Of a DNA stretch of 64,000 bases, positions 1-8,317 are shown in pieces. The translations under genes were made by a program, and so were the position numbers. Under the pieces are notes generated by a model. The model was not told the origin of the DNA. It was given only the letters and a program-made list of their open reading frames with translations, and did no database searches. Source of the DNA: Albirhodobacter sp042466415 (GTDB lineage Bacteria; Pseudomonadota; Alphaproteobacteria; Rhodobacterales; Rhodobacteraceae); the NCBI RefSeq assembly GCF_042466415.1, contig NZ_JAXHCH010000002.1, positions 620,001 to 684,000 on the forward strand, in the 5' to 3' direction. The first letter of the stretch is position 1. Every line of letters begins with the position of its first letter.

Positions 1-644
1 TGACGAAAGTTTTCCAATGGCCTCCGGTTTGTCCGCGTGAGCGCAGCTTGCGGATCTCCGCGCCGATATCGTCGGAGCGATCCTTGCTCACGGGGCGGCG
101 GTATGCGTCGTCGCGAGGCCGCGCGCGCTATGTTGCGGCCCTGTCCGTGAACTCGCACAGCCATGGCAAAACAGCGGCGGGCTATATGGAAGCTTTGGAG
201 CGCTTGCTCGATGGGGGGCTTCATCTGATCCGGCTGTCGCTGTGGTCTAACGCGGTGCCGCGCAAACAACGGTGGTTGCCCGGCGGGGTTTTGGCTGTGG
301 CGGTCGCCTCGGGCGATCTGCAATCTTTCACCCTCACGGGTATCCCGCCGCGGTATGAGCTCTTGCGGCCTGACGAGCCGTTCACCGTGGGCGGGGTGGT
401 TTACCGCGCGGTGAACCGAGTGATCGGGGCGGAGGATCGCACGGCAACGGTGTTTGTGGCGGGTGATGTCGGGGCAGGCGGCGCGCTCACGATCGGGGGC
501 GCAGAGAGCCGCGTGTTTGCAGTCGATAGCTTCCCAAGCCCGTCTCAGGCGGTCTCAAGCGCATGGTCCTACGACTGGGCGATGACGGAGGTGTTCGCGG
601 ATGAGGTTCAGGGCGGGTTTGAGGAGATCAATCCATGGGGGTGA
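1..644 (+). CDS. Phage tail-associated protein, start cut by window edge
   Basis: The reading frame is open from base 3 and the first two bases are TG. If the preceding base is A, translation starts one base outside the window as M-T-K-V-F-Q-W-P-P, giving about 214 residues. The first in-window start (TTG at 48) would cut off this N-terminus. I do not recognise a named domain. The residues up to the stop look like a small beta-rich structural protein, and the position directly before two tail-tip genes supports a distal tail or tail-tip chaperone role. The stop overlaps the next ATG by 10 bases, as is usual in phage tail operons. The phage context is clear; the precise function is not. Confidence 0.7.
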   Translation, partial: TKVFQWPPVCPRERSLRISAPISSERSLLTGRRYASSRGRARYVAALSVNSHSHGKTAAGYMEALERLLDGGLHLIRLSLWSNAVPRKQRWLPGGVLAVAVASGDLQSFTLTGIPPRYELLRPDEPFTVGGVVYRAVNRVIGAEDRTATVFVAGDVGAGGALTIGGAESRVFAVDSFPSPSQAVSSAWSYDWAMTEVFADEVQGGFEEINPWG

Positions 645-1204
645 CGCGCGAGATTGGTGCGGCGACGCTGGATGCGCTGGAGGGGTATTTCCATCCTGTG
701 CTGATGGTGCGGCTCGATTGGCCGACGGGCGAGATCCGCGCGCATAGCGGGACGGGGTTGCTGACCTACGGGGGCGAGACGTGGACGCCCGTGGGGCCGT
801 TTGGATCGATCACCCTGCCGTCCGAGAGCTACGGCGCGGTGGTGGACGGGGCCACGTTGTCGATCATCGGTGAGATTGATGAATTGGAGGCGGAAGCGGA
901 TCAGAACGCGCGAGGGCGCGAGTGCGAGATCCTGTTTGCTTGCGCGACCGATCGCAACGGAACCGAACTCATTGGCGATCCGGTGAGCCTGTATTTCGGG
1001 ACGGTGGACGTGACCTCCTTGCAGCTCAGAAAGACGTCGCACCAGCTCTCGATCACGCTCGGCGGTGGGCCAAAAGACCGCGACATGGCGGCGTTTTATC
1101 ACAGCCATGAGGATCAATCGCGCCGCTTCCCTAATGACACGGCAGGGTTGCGGTTACTGGCCGCAACGGCGCGGGCGCAGACGCTGCAATGGCCTGAACA
1201 GTAA
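635..1204 (+). CDS. Phage tail-tip protein (hypothetical)
   Basis: A 189-residue protein starting at an ATG inside the upstream gene's end. It is rich in beta-strand-like segments (G-x-L-T-Y-G-G-E-T-W-T-P near residues 44-55), a pattern seen in distal tail and hub proteins of siphophages. It resembles the class of small tail proteins that precede the DUF6950 protein and the tail tip protein in alphaproteobacterial prophages, but I cannot name the family with certainty. Its stop overlaps the start of the next gene (TAATG), so the genes are translationally coupled. Role inferred from context: part of the baseplate or tail tip. Confidence 0.65.
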   Translation: MGVTREIGAATLDALEGYFHPVLMVRLDWPTGEIRAHSGTGLLTYGGETWTPVGPFGSITLPSESYGAVVDGATLSIIGEIDELEAEADQNARGRECEILFACATDRNGTELIGDPVSLYFGTVDVTSLQLRKTSHQLSITLGGGPKDRDMAAFYHSHEDQSRRFPNDTAGLRLLAATARAQTLQWPEQ

Positions 1205-1593
1205 TGGCGCAGATCATAAGCGCTGACGCCGCGATGGCGGCGGCGGAGCGCGCGATGTTGCGGCCCTTTGCGTGGGGCGTGGCGGATTGCTGCACGGCGG
1301 CTTGCGGGGCGTTTGCGGAGCTGCACGGGCTTGATCCGATGGCGCATTGGCGCGGGTATCGCACGGCGCGCGAGGCGCATCGCAACCTTGGCCGCGATCC
1401 TGCCGGAACAATCCGCGAGACGCTGGAACGGGCAGGGCTCGTTGAGGGCACCGCGATCGGCGGCATCGGCCTGACGCTGCACAAGGATCGCCCCTCATTG
1501 CTGCTGTGTGTCGGGCCCAATCGATGGGCTGGCAAAACTCAAAACGGCCTCGCGATTTTGCGGGCCTCAGTGATGGATTACCGCATTGCATAA
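1204..1593 (+). CDS. DUF6950-type phage tail assembly protein
   Basis: A 129-residue protein with an early G-V-A-D-C-C motif (about residues 25-30) and D-P-M-A-H-W-R-G-Y (about 45-53). This is the pattern of the DUF6950 family, small tail proteins with a papain-like Cys-containing N-terminus. They sit immediately before the tail tip gene and take the place of the NlpC/P60 peptidase of other phages. Whether the cysteine is catalytic is unknown. The start is the ATG overlapping the previous stop, and the gene's own stop lies inside the next gene. Peptidoglycan-related activity during tail entry is a plausible inference only. Confidence 0.7.
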   Translation: MAQIISADAAMAAAERAMLRPFAWGVADCCTAACGAFAELHGLDPMAHWRGYRTAREAHRNLGRDPAGTIRETLERAGLVEGTAIGGIGLTLHKDRPSLLLCVGPNRWAGKTQNGLAILRASVMDYRIA

Positions 1594-3757
1594 ACTGCTT
1601 TTTACAACCACGGCGCTGATCTGCTTTGCGACTAGCGCGGCGGCCGCGCCCGTGTTCACGGCTTGGGCGCTCATCCAATCGGGGGTTGGCTGGTCGGCGG
1701 CGATCGGGGCCGCGTTCGGCGTCTCCTCGACCTTCGTGAGCATCGCCGGATCGCTGCTGCTCAGTGCCGCCTCGGCCGCCTTGTCGCGCACGGGTTACAA
1801 CACGGAAGCGGTCTTCACAGAACTGTCGCGCCCAACCGCCTTGCCCGCTTACCGCTTTGCCTACGGCGCGGGCTGGGTGCCCGGAACGCCTGCGGGGTTC
1901 CAAGTCGTTGGGGATATTTTCTACGGCGTCTGGATCCTCAATTCGCGCGAGAGTGAGGGGCCGTTTACGCTGCTGCTCGACAAACGCACCGTTGAGGCCA
2001 GCGGCGATCCCTATGATTTTGCGGGCGCGGGCGCGCAGGCGGTGAATGAGCCGTTCGTGGACCATCTGACCTATTGGATAGGGAAGGGCGATCAGACGTC
2101 ATGCCCCGATGTGATCGTGGCGGAGAGCGACTATTTCGCGGCGACGGATGCGTGGCAGGGCAAGACCGTGTTGTGGATGCGCTTGGACGCGGGATCGGGA
2201 AGCGCGCGCTATGAGCGCTGGCCCTCGACGCCACCCGAGGTGGTGTTGGAGGGGAACTGGTCGCAGCTTTATGACCCGCGCACCGGTCTCACGACGCATA
2301 GCCGTAATCAGGCGCTTGCCGTCCTCGATGCGATGATGCGCAATCCGGTGCGGCCCTATCTCGCCTCGCAGCTCGATCTCGAGAGCTTCGCGCGCGCGGC
2401 CGATGTGGCGGATACGCTGATCACCAACAAGGACGCAAGCCAGACGCCGCAATTCCAATGCGACGGTGTGCTTGTCTGGTCGGACGGATCGGAGATCGAG
2501 GATCAGCTCGACCCGCTTTTGGCGGCGGGCGCGTCCCGGCTGATCCGTGTGGGCGGGCGGCGCGCGATTGTCCCTGCGGTTTACGTGCCGCCCGCCGTGA
2601 CGCTGGACGAGTTCGTTGGCGACAGTCTGGAATTGCAGCGGCTGTCGTCGAAGGAGGATCTGCTGACGGAGGCGGTGGCGACTTACACCGCGCCCGATCG
2701 CGCCTATGAGACGGCGGAATCGCCCGCTTATGTTTTGGCCGGCGCGCAGGCGGAGGATGGCGGGGCCGCGCGCAGCGGATCGCTCTCGACCGCGTTTGTG
2801 ATTGATCATCGCCAGGCGCAGCGCCTTGCCAAGATCGCGGTGATGCGGACGCGGATGCAGCGCGCCGTGTCGGGTGTGGCGCCGCCCTCCGCGTTTGAAC
2901 TGCTGGCGGGGTCAACCTGCACGCTCAACATGCCGACGCTGAAGAGGTGGAACGGGGTTTATGAGGTGGAGGAGATCGCGCCCGCACTGATCCCGTCAAA
3001 CGCGGATCAGGTCGCGATGCGCTGCCCGATCGTGCTGCGCCAAACCTCGCCCGAGATCTACGCATGGGATGCGGCAACCGAGGAGCAAGACGTTGAAGGC
3101 GCGACCTTCGATCCGTTCATCGCGCGGCTGCAAACGCCAAGCGCGCTTGCCCTGAGTTCGGGCACGGCAGCGGCGGAGATCATCGGTAACACGATCACGC
3201 CGCGGGTGCGGGTGGATGTGACGGCCGATCCGAATGCGACGGTCGAATGGCAGTATGAGACGCGGCCGATTGAGGGGACCCAGCTGCTCCTCCTGTGGCA
3301 CGATGGCGACGATATCGGGCCGGATGCGGCGGACGCGACCGGCGCACGGACAGGCTACATCAGCCCGGCAAGCCTGAACGTCATCTACACGGTGCGCGCC
3401 CGCACAAAGGGCAATTACGGCTCGTCCGATTGGACGGCGGAGCAAGAGATCACCCCGACCGCGCCGGAAAGCGTCCTCGTCACACCGGAGCTCAGCGCGA
3501 CCGGCGGCACGGGATCGATCGCGGTGCATTTCGATCAATCGCCGAGCCGCGATGCATCGGGCTTGCAGATCCTGATCGGGCCAAGCGCCGATCCGGACGA
3601 TGCCACGCTGATCGATACCATCGCGGCAGGGCCCAACGTTTCCGGCAACCGGACCTACGCAAAATCGGCGGGCACTTACTACGTCTTCGCCCGCGCGATC
3701 GACCAATTCTCAAGCGCCTCGGCCGTCTCGGCCGGCGCCGTCGCAAACGTGTCTTAA
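1586..3757 (+). CDS. Phage tail tip / host-specificity protein (TipJ-like)
   Basis: A 723-residue protein starting at a TTG that overlaps the previous gene by 8 bases. The N-terminus has hydrophobic stretches (about residues 5-70), then the long alpha/beta hub region typical of tail tip attachment protein J. From about residue 515 there are two fibronectin type III-like beta modules, recognisable by repeated V-R-V-D-V and Y-T-V-R-A-R patterns, ending in A-I-D-Q-F-S-S-A-S. Tail tip proteins of this class form the hub at the end of the siphophage tail and hold the receptor-binding fibre. The tailspike gene follows after 9 bases, which fits. The hydrophobic N-terminus is a membrane-fusion-like segment of the hub rather than a convincing signal peptide. 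Confidence 0.8.
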   Translation: MHKLLFTTTALICFATSAAAAPVFTAWALIQSGVGWSAAIGAAFGVSSTFVSIAGSLLLSAASAALSRTGYNTEAVFTELSRPTALPAYRFAYGAGWVPGTPAGFQVVGDIFYGVWILNSRESEGPFTLLLDKRTVEASGDPYDFAGAGAQAVNEPFVDHLTYWIGKGDQTSCPDVIVAESDYFAATDAWQGKTVLWMRLDAGSGSARYERWPSTPPEVVLEGNWSQLYDPRTGLTTHSRNQALAVLDAMMRNPVRPYLASQLDLESFARAADVADTLITNKDASQTPQFQCDGVLVWSDGSEIEDQLDPLLAAGASRLIRVGGRRAIVPAVYVPPAVTLDEFVGDSLELQRLSSKEDLLTEAVATYTAPDRAYETAESPAYVLAGAQAEDGGAARSGSLSTAFVIDHRQAQRLAKIAVMRTRMQRAVSGVAPPSAFELLAGSTCTLNMPTLKRWNGVYEVEEIAPALIPSNADQVAMRCPIVLRQTSPEIYAWDAATEEQDVEGATFDPFIARLQTPSALALSSGTAAAEIIGNTITPRVRVDVTADPNATVEWQYETRPIEGTQLLLLWHDGDDIGPDAADATGARTGYISPASLNVIYTVRARTKGNYGSSDWTAEQEITPTAPESVLVTPELSATGGTGSIAVHFDQSPSRDASGLQILIGPSADPDDATLIDTIAAGPNVSGNRTYAKSAGTYYVFARAIDQFSSASAVSAGAVANVS

Positions 3758-3766
3758 GGAGCTGAC

Positions 3767-6277
3767 ATGGCAGTCACAAAAGCAACCGTCACCGGCCCAG
3801 TCTACGACGGGCGCGGGGATCTCCTCGCGGATGGCCGGCTGATTTTCACGCGCGGATCGTGGGACAAATCCGGCGGCGCGCTGGTGGTCCACGGGCAAGA
3901 GGGCGTCGACGTTTTAAACGGCGACTTCACGATCAGTCTCGCCTGCACGGACGGCGATCGCGGCCAGCTGATCAACGCCAGCTACATCTACCCCGACCAC
4001 CAATCGGGCCGCCCGATCACTATGAACCTCGGCCAGTTCGCCTTGCCCGTGGCGGGCAGCTATGAGCTCGGCGATATCCTCGGCGCGGCGGATTACCCGC
4101 CAAGCACGCAGATCGATGCGCTTGCAGCGGCGCTGGCGGCGGCCGCGGTTGCGACGGCGGCGGCTTCGCAGACAGCGCTTGATAAACTTGCAACAGGGCT
4201 GTCTGCTGCGCAAGCCTCGGCGTTCCCGCTTGTGGGACGTGACACGCTTGCCGAACTTCTGGCAGATACGACAATCTCTTACACCGCAGGTGTGGGTAAA
4301 GTAGTCGTCTCCGTAGGCGATACGATTACAGTTCGCCAAGGCGAATACTCATACGAAGTTGTGAGCGCGGGAACTGCTGCATTTGACCGACTAACGGCGA
4401 CAACTGGTTACACCCACGCTACGGCTGGCGGGGTTCTGCTCAAAGTCGTCGGGAACGATGTGCCAGACGCAGCCTTCTTTACCGCGACGAATGTAGACGA
4501 TACCACGGGGTTGCAGCTTCATTTTGACTGGTGTGAGGTAAACAAGCAGCGCGCTATTCTAGTGCAAAAAGACTACTGGACGACTGATACTATTGTGTCC
4601 CGTTGTCGCGGCATTGAGGGCGGGACGCAATACGTCGATAGCGGAAACCCCGGAACTCGAATTTATATGAACCCTACAGTAATGGTAGATTTGAAACCAG
4701 TCATCCAGATTGCTGCCGGCATGTATGGCGGGGGGCAGGTGAACGGGGTGTCTGCGTTTGGCAATCAATCTTATACGATGCAGGATGCGGAGACTTGGTG
4801 CCCGAACCCTGCAAACCTGCCAGCGTATACAGCATTTGCTGCTGGTCCTGTAGGTTTTGAAATTATCGGAACTAATCAACCAACATTCACTAACTGCTCC
4901 ACTAAGGGCGTAAAAGCAGGGCGGCTGGATAACAGTACAAACGGCCACATCTATTCAATCAACTCGAATTGGAATGGTTGGATGGCAGGTATCTACTGCA
5001 AGAAGAACTCGGAGGACTATTTCACGCTCGGTGGCAGTGTGAGCGGTCTGTTTGCTGGATACATGTATGGACATGGCTTCCACGCCAACCACTACGGCGG
5101 TGTGGCGGTCCGCATGATCGCTACGCATATGGGGTTTTCTGCTTACGGCTTCTACGAAGTCAATGACGCGACACTTCCCGCCGGGGTCAACGTATCCCTG
5201 AGCGGCTACTTAGATGTGCAGTTCGAGTATATTGGGGAGGCGATCATTTGTCAGACTGATAGTGGTGCGCTACAAGGGTTGGAAGTCGCTGGCTTCAAAA
5301 TGTCGTGGTCGATCATACACGATTGGGCCACGCCTGCTTCTGGATGGGCCACTAACCTACACCCGTCCATCAAGGCCTACGACGACCAACAGCGTTACGC
5401 AATGCGTGTTGGTACGTTGACGCGGCGCATTGTGTTCAAGAATGGCTTCTCTTACACATCTGCGTTGCGCCGATCCCCTTACTGTTTAGCTTCTACTTCT
5501 GCCCAAGCATTGATTAGGGTGGTCATGTGGGATGGCGGTTTGATCTCTAATGATAGCGACTTCACCGCCGTTGGAAACGATATTTTTGTTTATAGCTATT
5601 CAGATGGCACGGTCGGTCCGTTCTTAAACAATCGCGGCGGGCAGGTTGTAAAGCGGGATAACTTAGTCATCAACAGGTCTGGCGTTCGCTACCCCAACCT
5701 AATCAAAGCGCCATTTGTGGCGAGTAGCTGGACCTCGATTAATGGTGGCATTATCACTCGTTATCCCATGTCGGACTTGGCGGCACGTCCGCAGCTTCTT
5801 CGTGATGAATATGACGGTGACAGCGGATGGTACGGCTACGGTGTGAGCGGCACAGGATCAGATCGCGGAATGGTGTCTGCGCTACCTGTATCTATTCCAG
5901 CGTACGGACGAGTGGCCGGTTTTAGCTTTTGGTATTACGGGGGGCCACTACGCGCTCGCCTCGCACTGTCGAGTGGCACATTATATGACACCACATACAT
6001 CGCCACTACAGAATGGACTAAGGTAGTGGCAACTGGTCGAGTTCCACAGTCTCCTGTAACAAGTATCCAGTTCTTCGCGTCCGCTGACTTCTACATCACT
6101 CTGCCGACCGTGTTTGTTGATGATGTGAAGCCGTTCTCCCCGAGCCATGCGCCGATGGTTACGGGTAGCCTCGCAACATACGCGAACAACACTGCGGCGA
6201 TTGCGGCAGGCCTTCCCGCTGGCAGCATGTATATGGTTACGGGCAGTGACCCGAGGCAGATCGCAATCGTTTACTAA
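3767..6277 (+). CDS. Phage tailspike / tail fibre protein
   Basis: An 836-residue structural protein. Residues 1-110 are a compact head likely to dock onto the tail tip. An alanine-rich, probably trimeric coiled segment follows (about 115-155). Residues about 160-640 are rich in N, G, Y and T with the rhythm of a right-handed beta-helix, as in tailspikes that bind or cleave surface polysaccharide. A lectin-like beta-sandwich follows (about 650-790). The C-terminus has Y-A-N-N-T-A-A-I-A-A-G-L-P-A-G-S-M-Y, a tail-fibre cap motif common at phage fibre ends. Base composition drops in GC from about 4260 onward, unlike the GC-rich head-encoding part. No catalytic triad can be assigned by eye. Confidence 0.75.
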   Translation: MAVTKATVTGPVYDGRGDLLADGRLIFTRGSWDKSGGALVVHGQEGVDVLNGDFTISLACTDGDRGQLINASYIYPDHQSGRPITMNLGQFALPVAGSYELGDILGAADYPPSTQIDALAAALAAAAVATAAASQTALDKLATGLSAAQASAFPLVGRDTLAELLADTTISYTAGVGKVVVSVGDTITVRQGEYSYEVVSAGTAAFDRLTATTGYTHATAGGVLLKVVGNDVPDAAFFTATNVDDTTGLQLHFDWCEVNKQRAILVQKDYWTTDTIVSRCRGIEGGTQYVDSGNPGTRIYMNPTVMVDLKPVIQIAAGMYGGGQVNGVSAFGNQSYTMQDAETWCPNPANLPAYTAFAAGPVGFEIIGTNQPTFTNCSTKGVKAGRLDNSTNGHIYSINSNWNGWMAGIYCKKNSEDYFTLGGSVSGLFAGYMYGHGFHANHYGGVAVRMIATHMGFSAYGFYEVNDATLPAGVNVSLSGYLDVQFEYIGEAIICQTDSGALQGLEVAGFKMSWSIIHDWATPASGWATNLHPSIKAYDDQQRYAMRVGTLTRRIVFKNGFSYTSALRRSPYCLASTSAQALIRVVMWDGGLISNDSDFTAVGNDIFVYSYSDGTVGPFLNNRGGQVVKRDNLVINRSGVRYPNLIKAPFVASSWTSINGGIITRYPMSDLAARPQLLRDEYDGDSGWYGYGVSGTGSDRGMVSALPVSIPAYGRVAGFSFWYYGGPLRARLALSSGTLYDTTYIATTEWTKVVATGRVPQSPVTSIQFFASADFYITLPTVFVDDVKPFSPSHAPMVTGSLATYANNTAAIAAGLPAGSMYMVTGSDPRQIAIVY

Positions 6278-6301
6278 CGCCCCAACGGCAAGGAGCCATA
6301 A

Positions 6302-6715
6302 ATGCACACACCCTTTGAACGCAGGCGGATGGAGTGGTGGTTTGCGGGCGTGACGCTCGGCCTCGGGCTGTGGCTGTTTTTGCCGTGGGTGAGCATGTCA
6401 ACGGCGGCCTATTCGGATCTGCTGCAATGGCTGACGGAGGAAGAATGGGCGACGATATTTTCTCTGACAGGCACGGCTCACATGATCTCGCTCTATGTAA
6501 ACGGGCGGCGCTGGTGGACGCCGTTCGCGCGCGCGATCATGCTATCCGCGAATTCGCTCTGCTATGCTGCCTTAGCGGTCGGCTTCATGGCTGAATATTG
6601 GCCTACATCCGCGACATTCACCTACGGCGGCGCGATGAGTAGCGCCGCTATCATCTGTATTTATTACGCGGTCAAGGATTGCGTCCATGCTTTAGAGGTT
6701 CGCCGTGCAGCTTGA
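6302..6715 (+). CDS. Small phage membrane protein (unknown)
   Basis: A 137-residue protein with a strong ribosome site (AAGGAG eight bases before ATG). It has about four hydrophobic segments (near residues 12-30, 45-60, 75-95 and 105-122), so it is an inner-membrane protein. It lies between the tailspike and the endolysin, where phages carry lysis genes. A holin or antiholin role is therefore possible, but the family is not recognised. The stop overlaps the next start by 11 bases. Confidence 0.55.
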   Translation: MHTPFERRRMEWWFAGVTLGLGLWLFLPWVSMSTAAYSDLLQWLTEEEWATIFSLTGTAHMISLYVNGRRWWTPFARAIMLSANSLCYAALAVGFMAEYWPTSATFTYGGAMSSAAIICIYYAVKDCVHALEVRRAA

Positions 6716-7037
6716 TCCTACCTTCGCTGAACAATTCGGGCTTATGATCGGCGCTATTTCTACGCTGATCGCAGCGGTCGGCGGCGTGGCGATCGTGCGG
6801 GGCCGCAAGGAAACAAAGGAAGGCGAGGGGCCTTCCCAGCTCGCCGTTCTCAAAATGGCCACCGATGAGAACACGGCCGCGATTAATCGCAACGCCGCCG
6901 CAGTGGAGGCCTCGGTCGCGCAGATCAACGCGCTGCACGGGCTGATCTCGGATGTGGCGCGCAACTCGCGCGATGCGGTCGGGATCGGGCGATCTATCGA
7001 GCATCTGCTCATCAAGCTCGACGCGCGTCGAGACTGA
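6705..7037 (+). CDS. Phage lysis-region protein with one membrane segment
   Basis: A 110-residue protein beginning at a GTG inside the upstream gene. One hydrophobic segment (about residues 8-28, F-G-L-M-I-G-A-I-S-T) is followed by a charged and then helical, alanine-rich tail of about 75 residues. A single N-terminal anchor plus a long helix resembles small spanin- or holin-accessory proteins, but no family signature is visible. An intrinsic terminator follows 25 bases after the stop. Confidence 0.5.
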   Translation: MQLDPTFAEQFGLMIGAISTLIAAVGGVAIVRGRKETKEGEGPSQLAVLKMATDENTAAINRNAAAVEASVAQINALHGLISDVARNSRDAVGIGRSIEHLLIKLDARRD

Positions 7038-7061
7038 ACAACACCAAAATTCAGATGACAG

Positions 7062-7083
7062 TCACCCGCCTCGCGCGGGTTTT
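7062..7083 (+). terminator. Intrinsic terminator inside the lysis block
   Basis: A hairpin ACCCGC-ctcgc-GCGGGT is followed at once by a run of six T. It lies 15 bases before the endolysin ATG, so it would stop or attenuate tail-operon transcripts just ahead of the lysis enzyme. Confidence 0.7.
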
Positions 7084-7097
7084 TTCATGGGGACATC

Positions 7098-7895
7098 ATG
7101 GACGCTTCAACCATTCACCGGATCACCGGTTCAAATTCCTATGCCGCGCGCATTGAGGGCTTCCTCGCGATCATGCTGCAATTTGGCGCGGCGCTGATGC
7201 CGCTGCACATCTTCGCGCAAGTGCTGGCGCAGGTGCTGCACGAAAGCGGGCGATTCAAATATGTGCGCGAGGGCTGGGGGCCGACGGCCGCACAAAAGCG
7301 GTACGAGGGGCGGGCGGATTTGGGCAACACGCAGCCCGGCGATGGCTTCCGGTTCCTCGGCCGCGATCTCATCCAATGCACGGGCCGCTACAATTACCGC
7401 GCGCTGACGCAATGGGTGCGTGGCCTGTTCCCCGACGCGCCGGACTTTGAGGCGATACCCGATGCGCTCGAGCGCTCCGAATGGCTCGGGATCTCGGTGA
7501 TCTGGTATTTCGTGACGCGTCCCAAGCTTATGGCGGCCTGCGAGACGGGCGATTGCGTTCGCGTGTCGGAGATCGTGAACGGCGGTCACAACGGGCTGGC
7601 CGATCGGCTCGAGCTCTATGTCCGTTCGGCGCTTGTACTGCTCGGGTATGGGCCGATCGAGGTCAAGGCGTTCCAGGCATCAGCGGGCCTCACGGTCGAC
7701 GGGATCGCAGGGACGCTGACCCGCGCAGCATTGCACTCGGCGCTCAAGGCTAACGCTGCTGCGCCCGCGACCAAGGTCATGGTCGAGATGCCGCCCGTGA
7801 GCGCGGAGCCCGCGCCGATCGTCACCTCATCCGTCACATCCGCGCGCCCGTGGTGGGCCGCGATCTTCTCCGCCTTTGGCATTATGAAAGGATAA
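7098..7895 (+). CDS. Phage endolysin: GH19 domain plus peptidoglycan-binding domain
   Basis: A 265-residue lysis enzyme. Residues about 25-170 match glycoside hydrolase family 19: A-Q-V-L-H-E-S-G-R-F carries the catalytic Glu near residue 49, followed by the R-Y-E-G-R-x-D-L-G-N-T and F-x-G-R-D-L-I-Q motifs typical of phage and plant chitinase-like lysins. In phages this fold cleaves the glycan strands of peptidoglycan. Residues about 190-220 (V-K-A-F-Q-A-S-A-G-L-T-V-D-G-I-A-G) form a PG_binding_1 repeat. A linker and a hydrophobic C-terminal stretch (about 248-262) follow. There is no signal peptide, so export would depend on a holin; the next gene is a good candidate. Confidence 0.88.
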   Translation: MDASTIHRITGSNSYAARIEGFLAIMLQFGAALMPLHIFAQVLAQVLHESGRFKYVREGWGPTAAQKRYEGRADLGNTQPGDGFRFLGRDLIQCTGRYNYRALTQWVRGLFPDAPDFEAIPDALERSEWLGISVIWYFVTRPKLMAACETGDCVRVSEIVNGGHNGLADRLELYVRSALVLLGYGPIEVKAFQASAGLTVDGIAGTLTRAALHSALKANAAAPATKVMVEMPPVSAEPAPIVTSSVTSARPWWAAIFSAFGIMKG

Positions 7896-7898
7896 ACC

Positions 7899-8246
7899 AT
7901 GCTCGATATCATCATGGGGCTGATCGCCCCGCACCTCGCCGAAATCATCAGCGGGATCGTCACCGCGCTGCTCGCGTTCATCGCCGCGCAGATCAAAGCG
8001 CGCACCGGCGCGGAGCTCGATGCCAATGCCCGGGACGCGTTGCACTCGGCGCTGACCACGGGCGCCATGCTCGCGATCGCGCGCTATGGGCGGACGGCTG
8101 GCGTCAATCAGGAAGCGATGGTGGCGGAGGCGGTCAACTACGCGAAGGCCAGCGTGCCGGACGCGATCAAGCGGCTCGGGCCCGTGGAGACGGTGCTGGC
8201 TGATTTGGCGGTGGCGAAGATTGAGGGAGTGGGGCGGGGAGGTTGA
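7899..8246 (+). CDS. Holin-like phage protein
   Basis: A 115-residue protein starting 3 bases after the endolysin stop (ATAAACCATG spacing). One long hydrophobic segment spans about residues 4-30. A helical region with the signature A-M-V-A-E-A-V-N-Y-A-K-A-S-V-P-D-A-I-K follows, which resembles phage holins of the LLH superfamily. Holins make the membrane lesion that lets the endolysin reach the wall. The position beside the GH19 lysin supports this. The family assignment is by pattern and is not certain. Confidence 0.65.
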   Translation: MLDIIMGLIAPHLAEIISGIVTALLAFIAAQIKARTGAELDANARDALHSALTTGAMLAIARYGRTAGVNQEAMVAEAVNYAKASVPDAIKRLGPVETVLADLAVAKIEGVGRGG

Positions 8247-8317
8247 ACCATCTTCTGCCATCAACGCCCCAGCGAACAGGCTATCTTCGATCCATCCGGA
8301 GATGGGCTGGCCCCAGT

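Noticed and set aside
1..8246. Gene transfer agent (GTA) cluster rather than a prophage
   Set aside because: Rhodobacterales GTAs end in a different tail set (DUF2460, DUF2163 and NlpC-type genes, then a large host-specificity protein) and have no cargo or att site. Here lysis genes, morons and a tRNA-derived att site point to an integrated phage.
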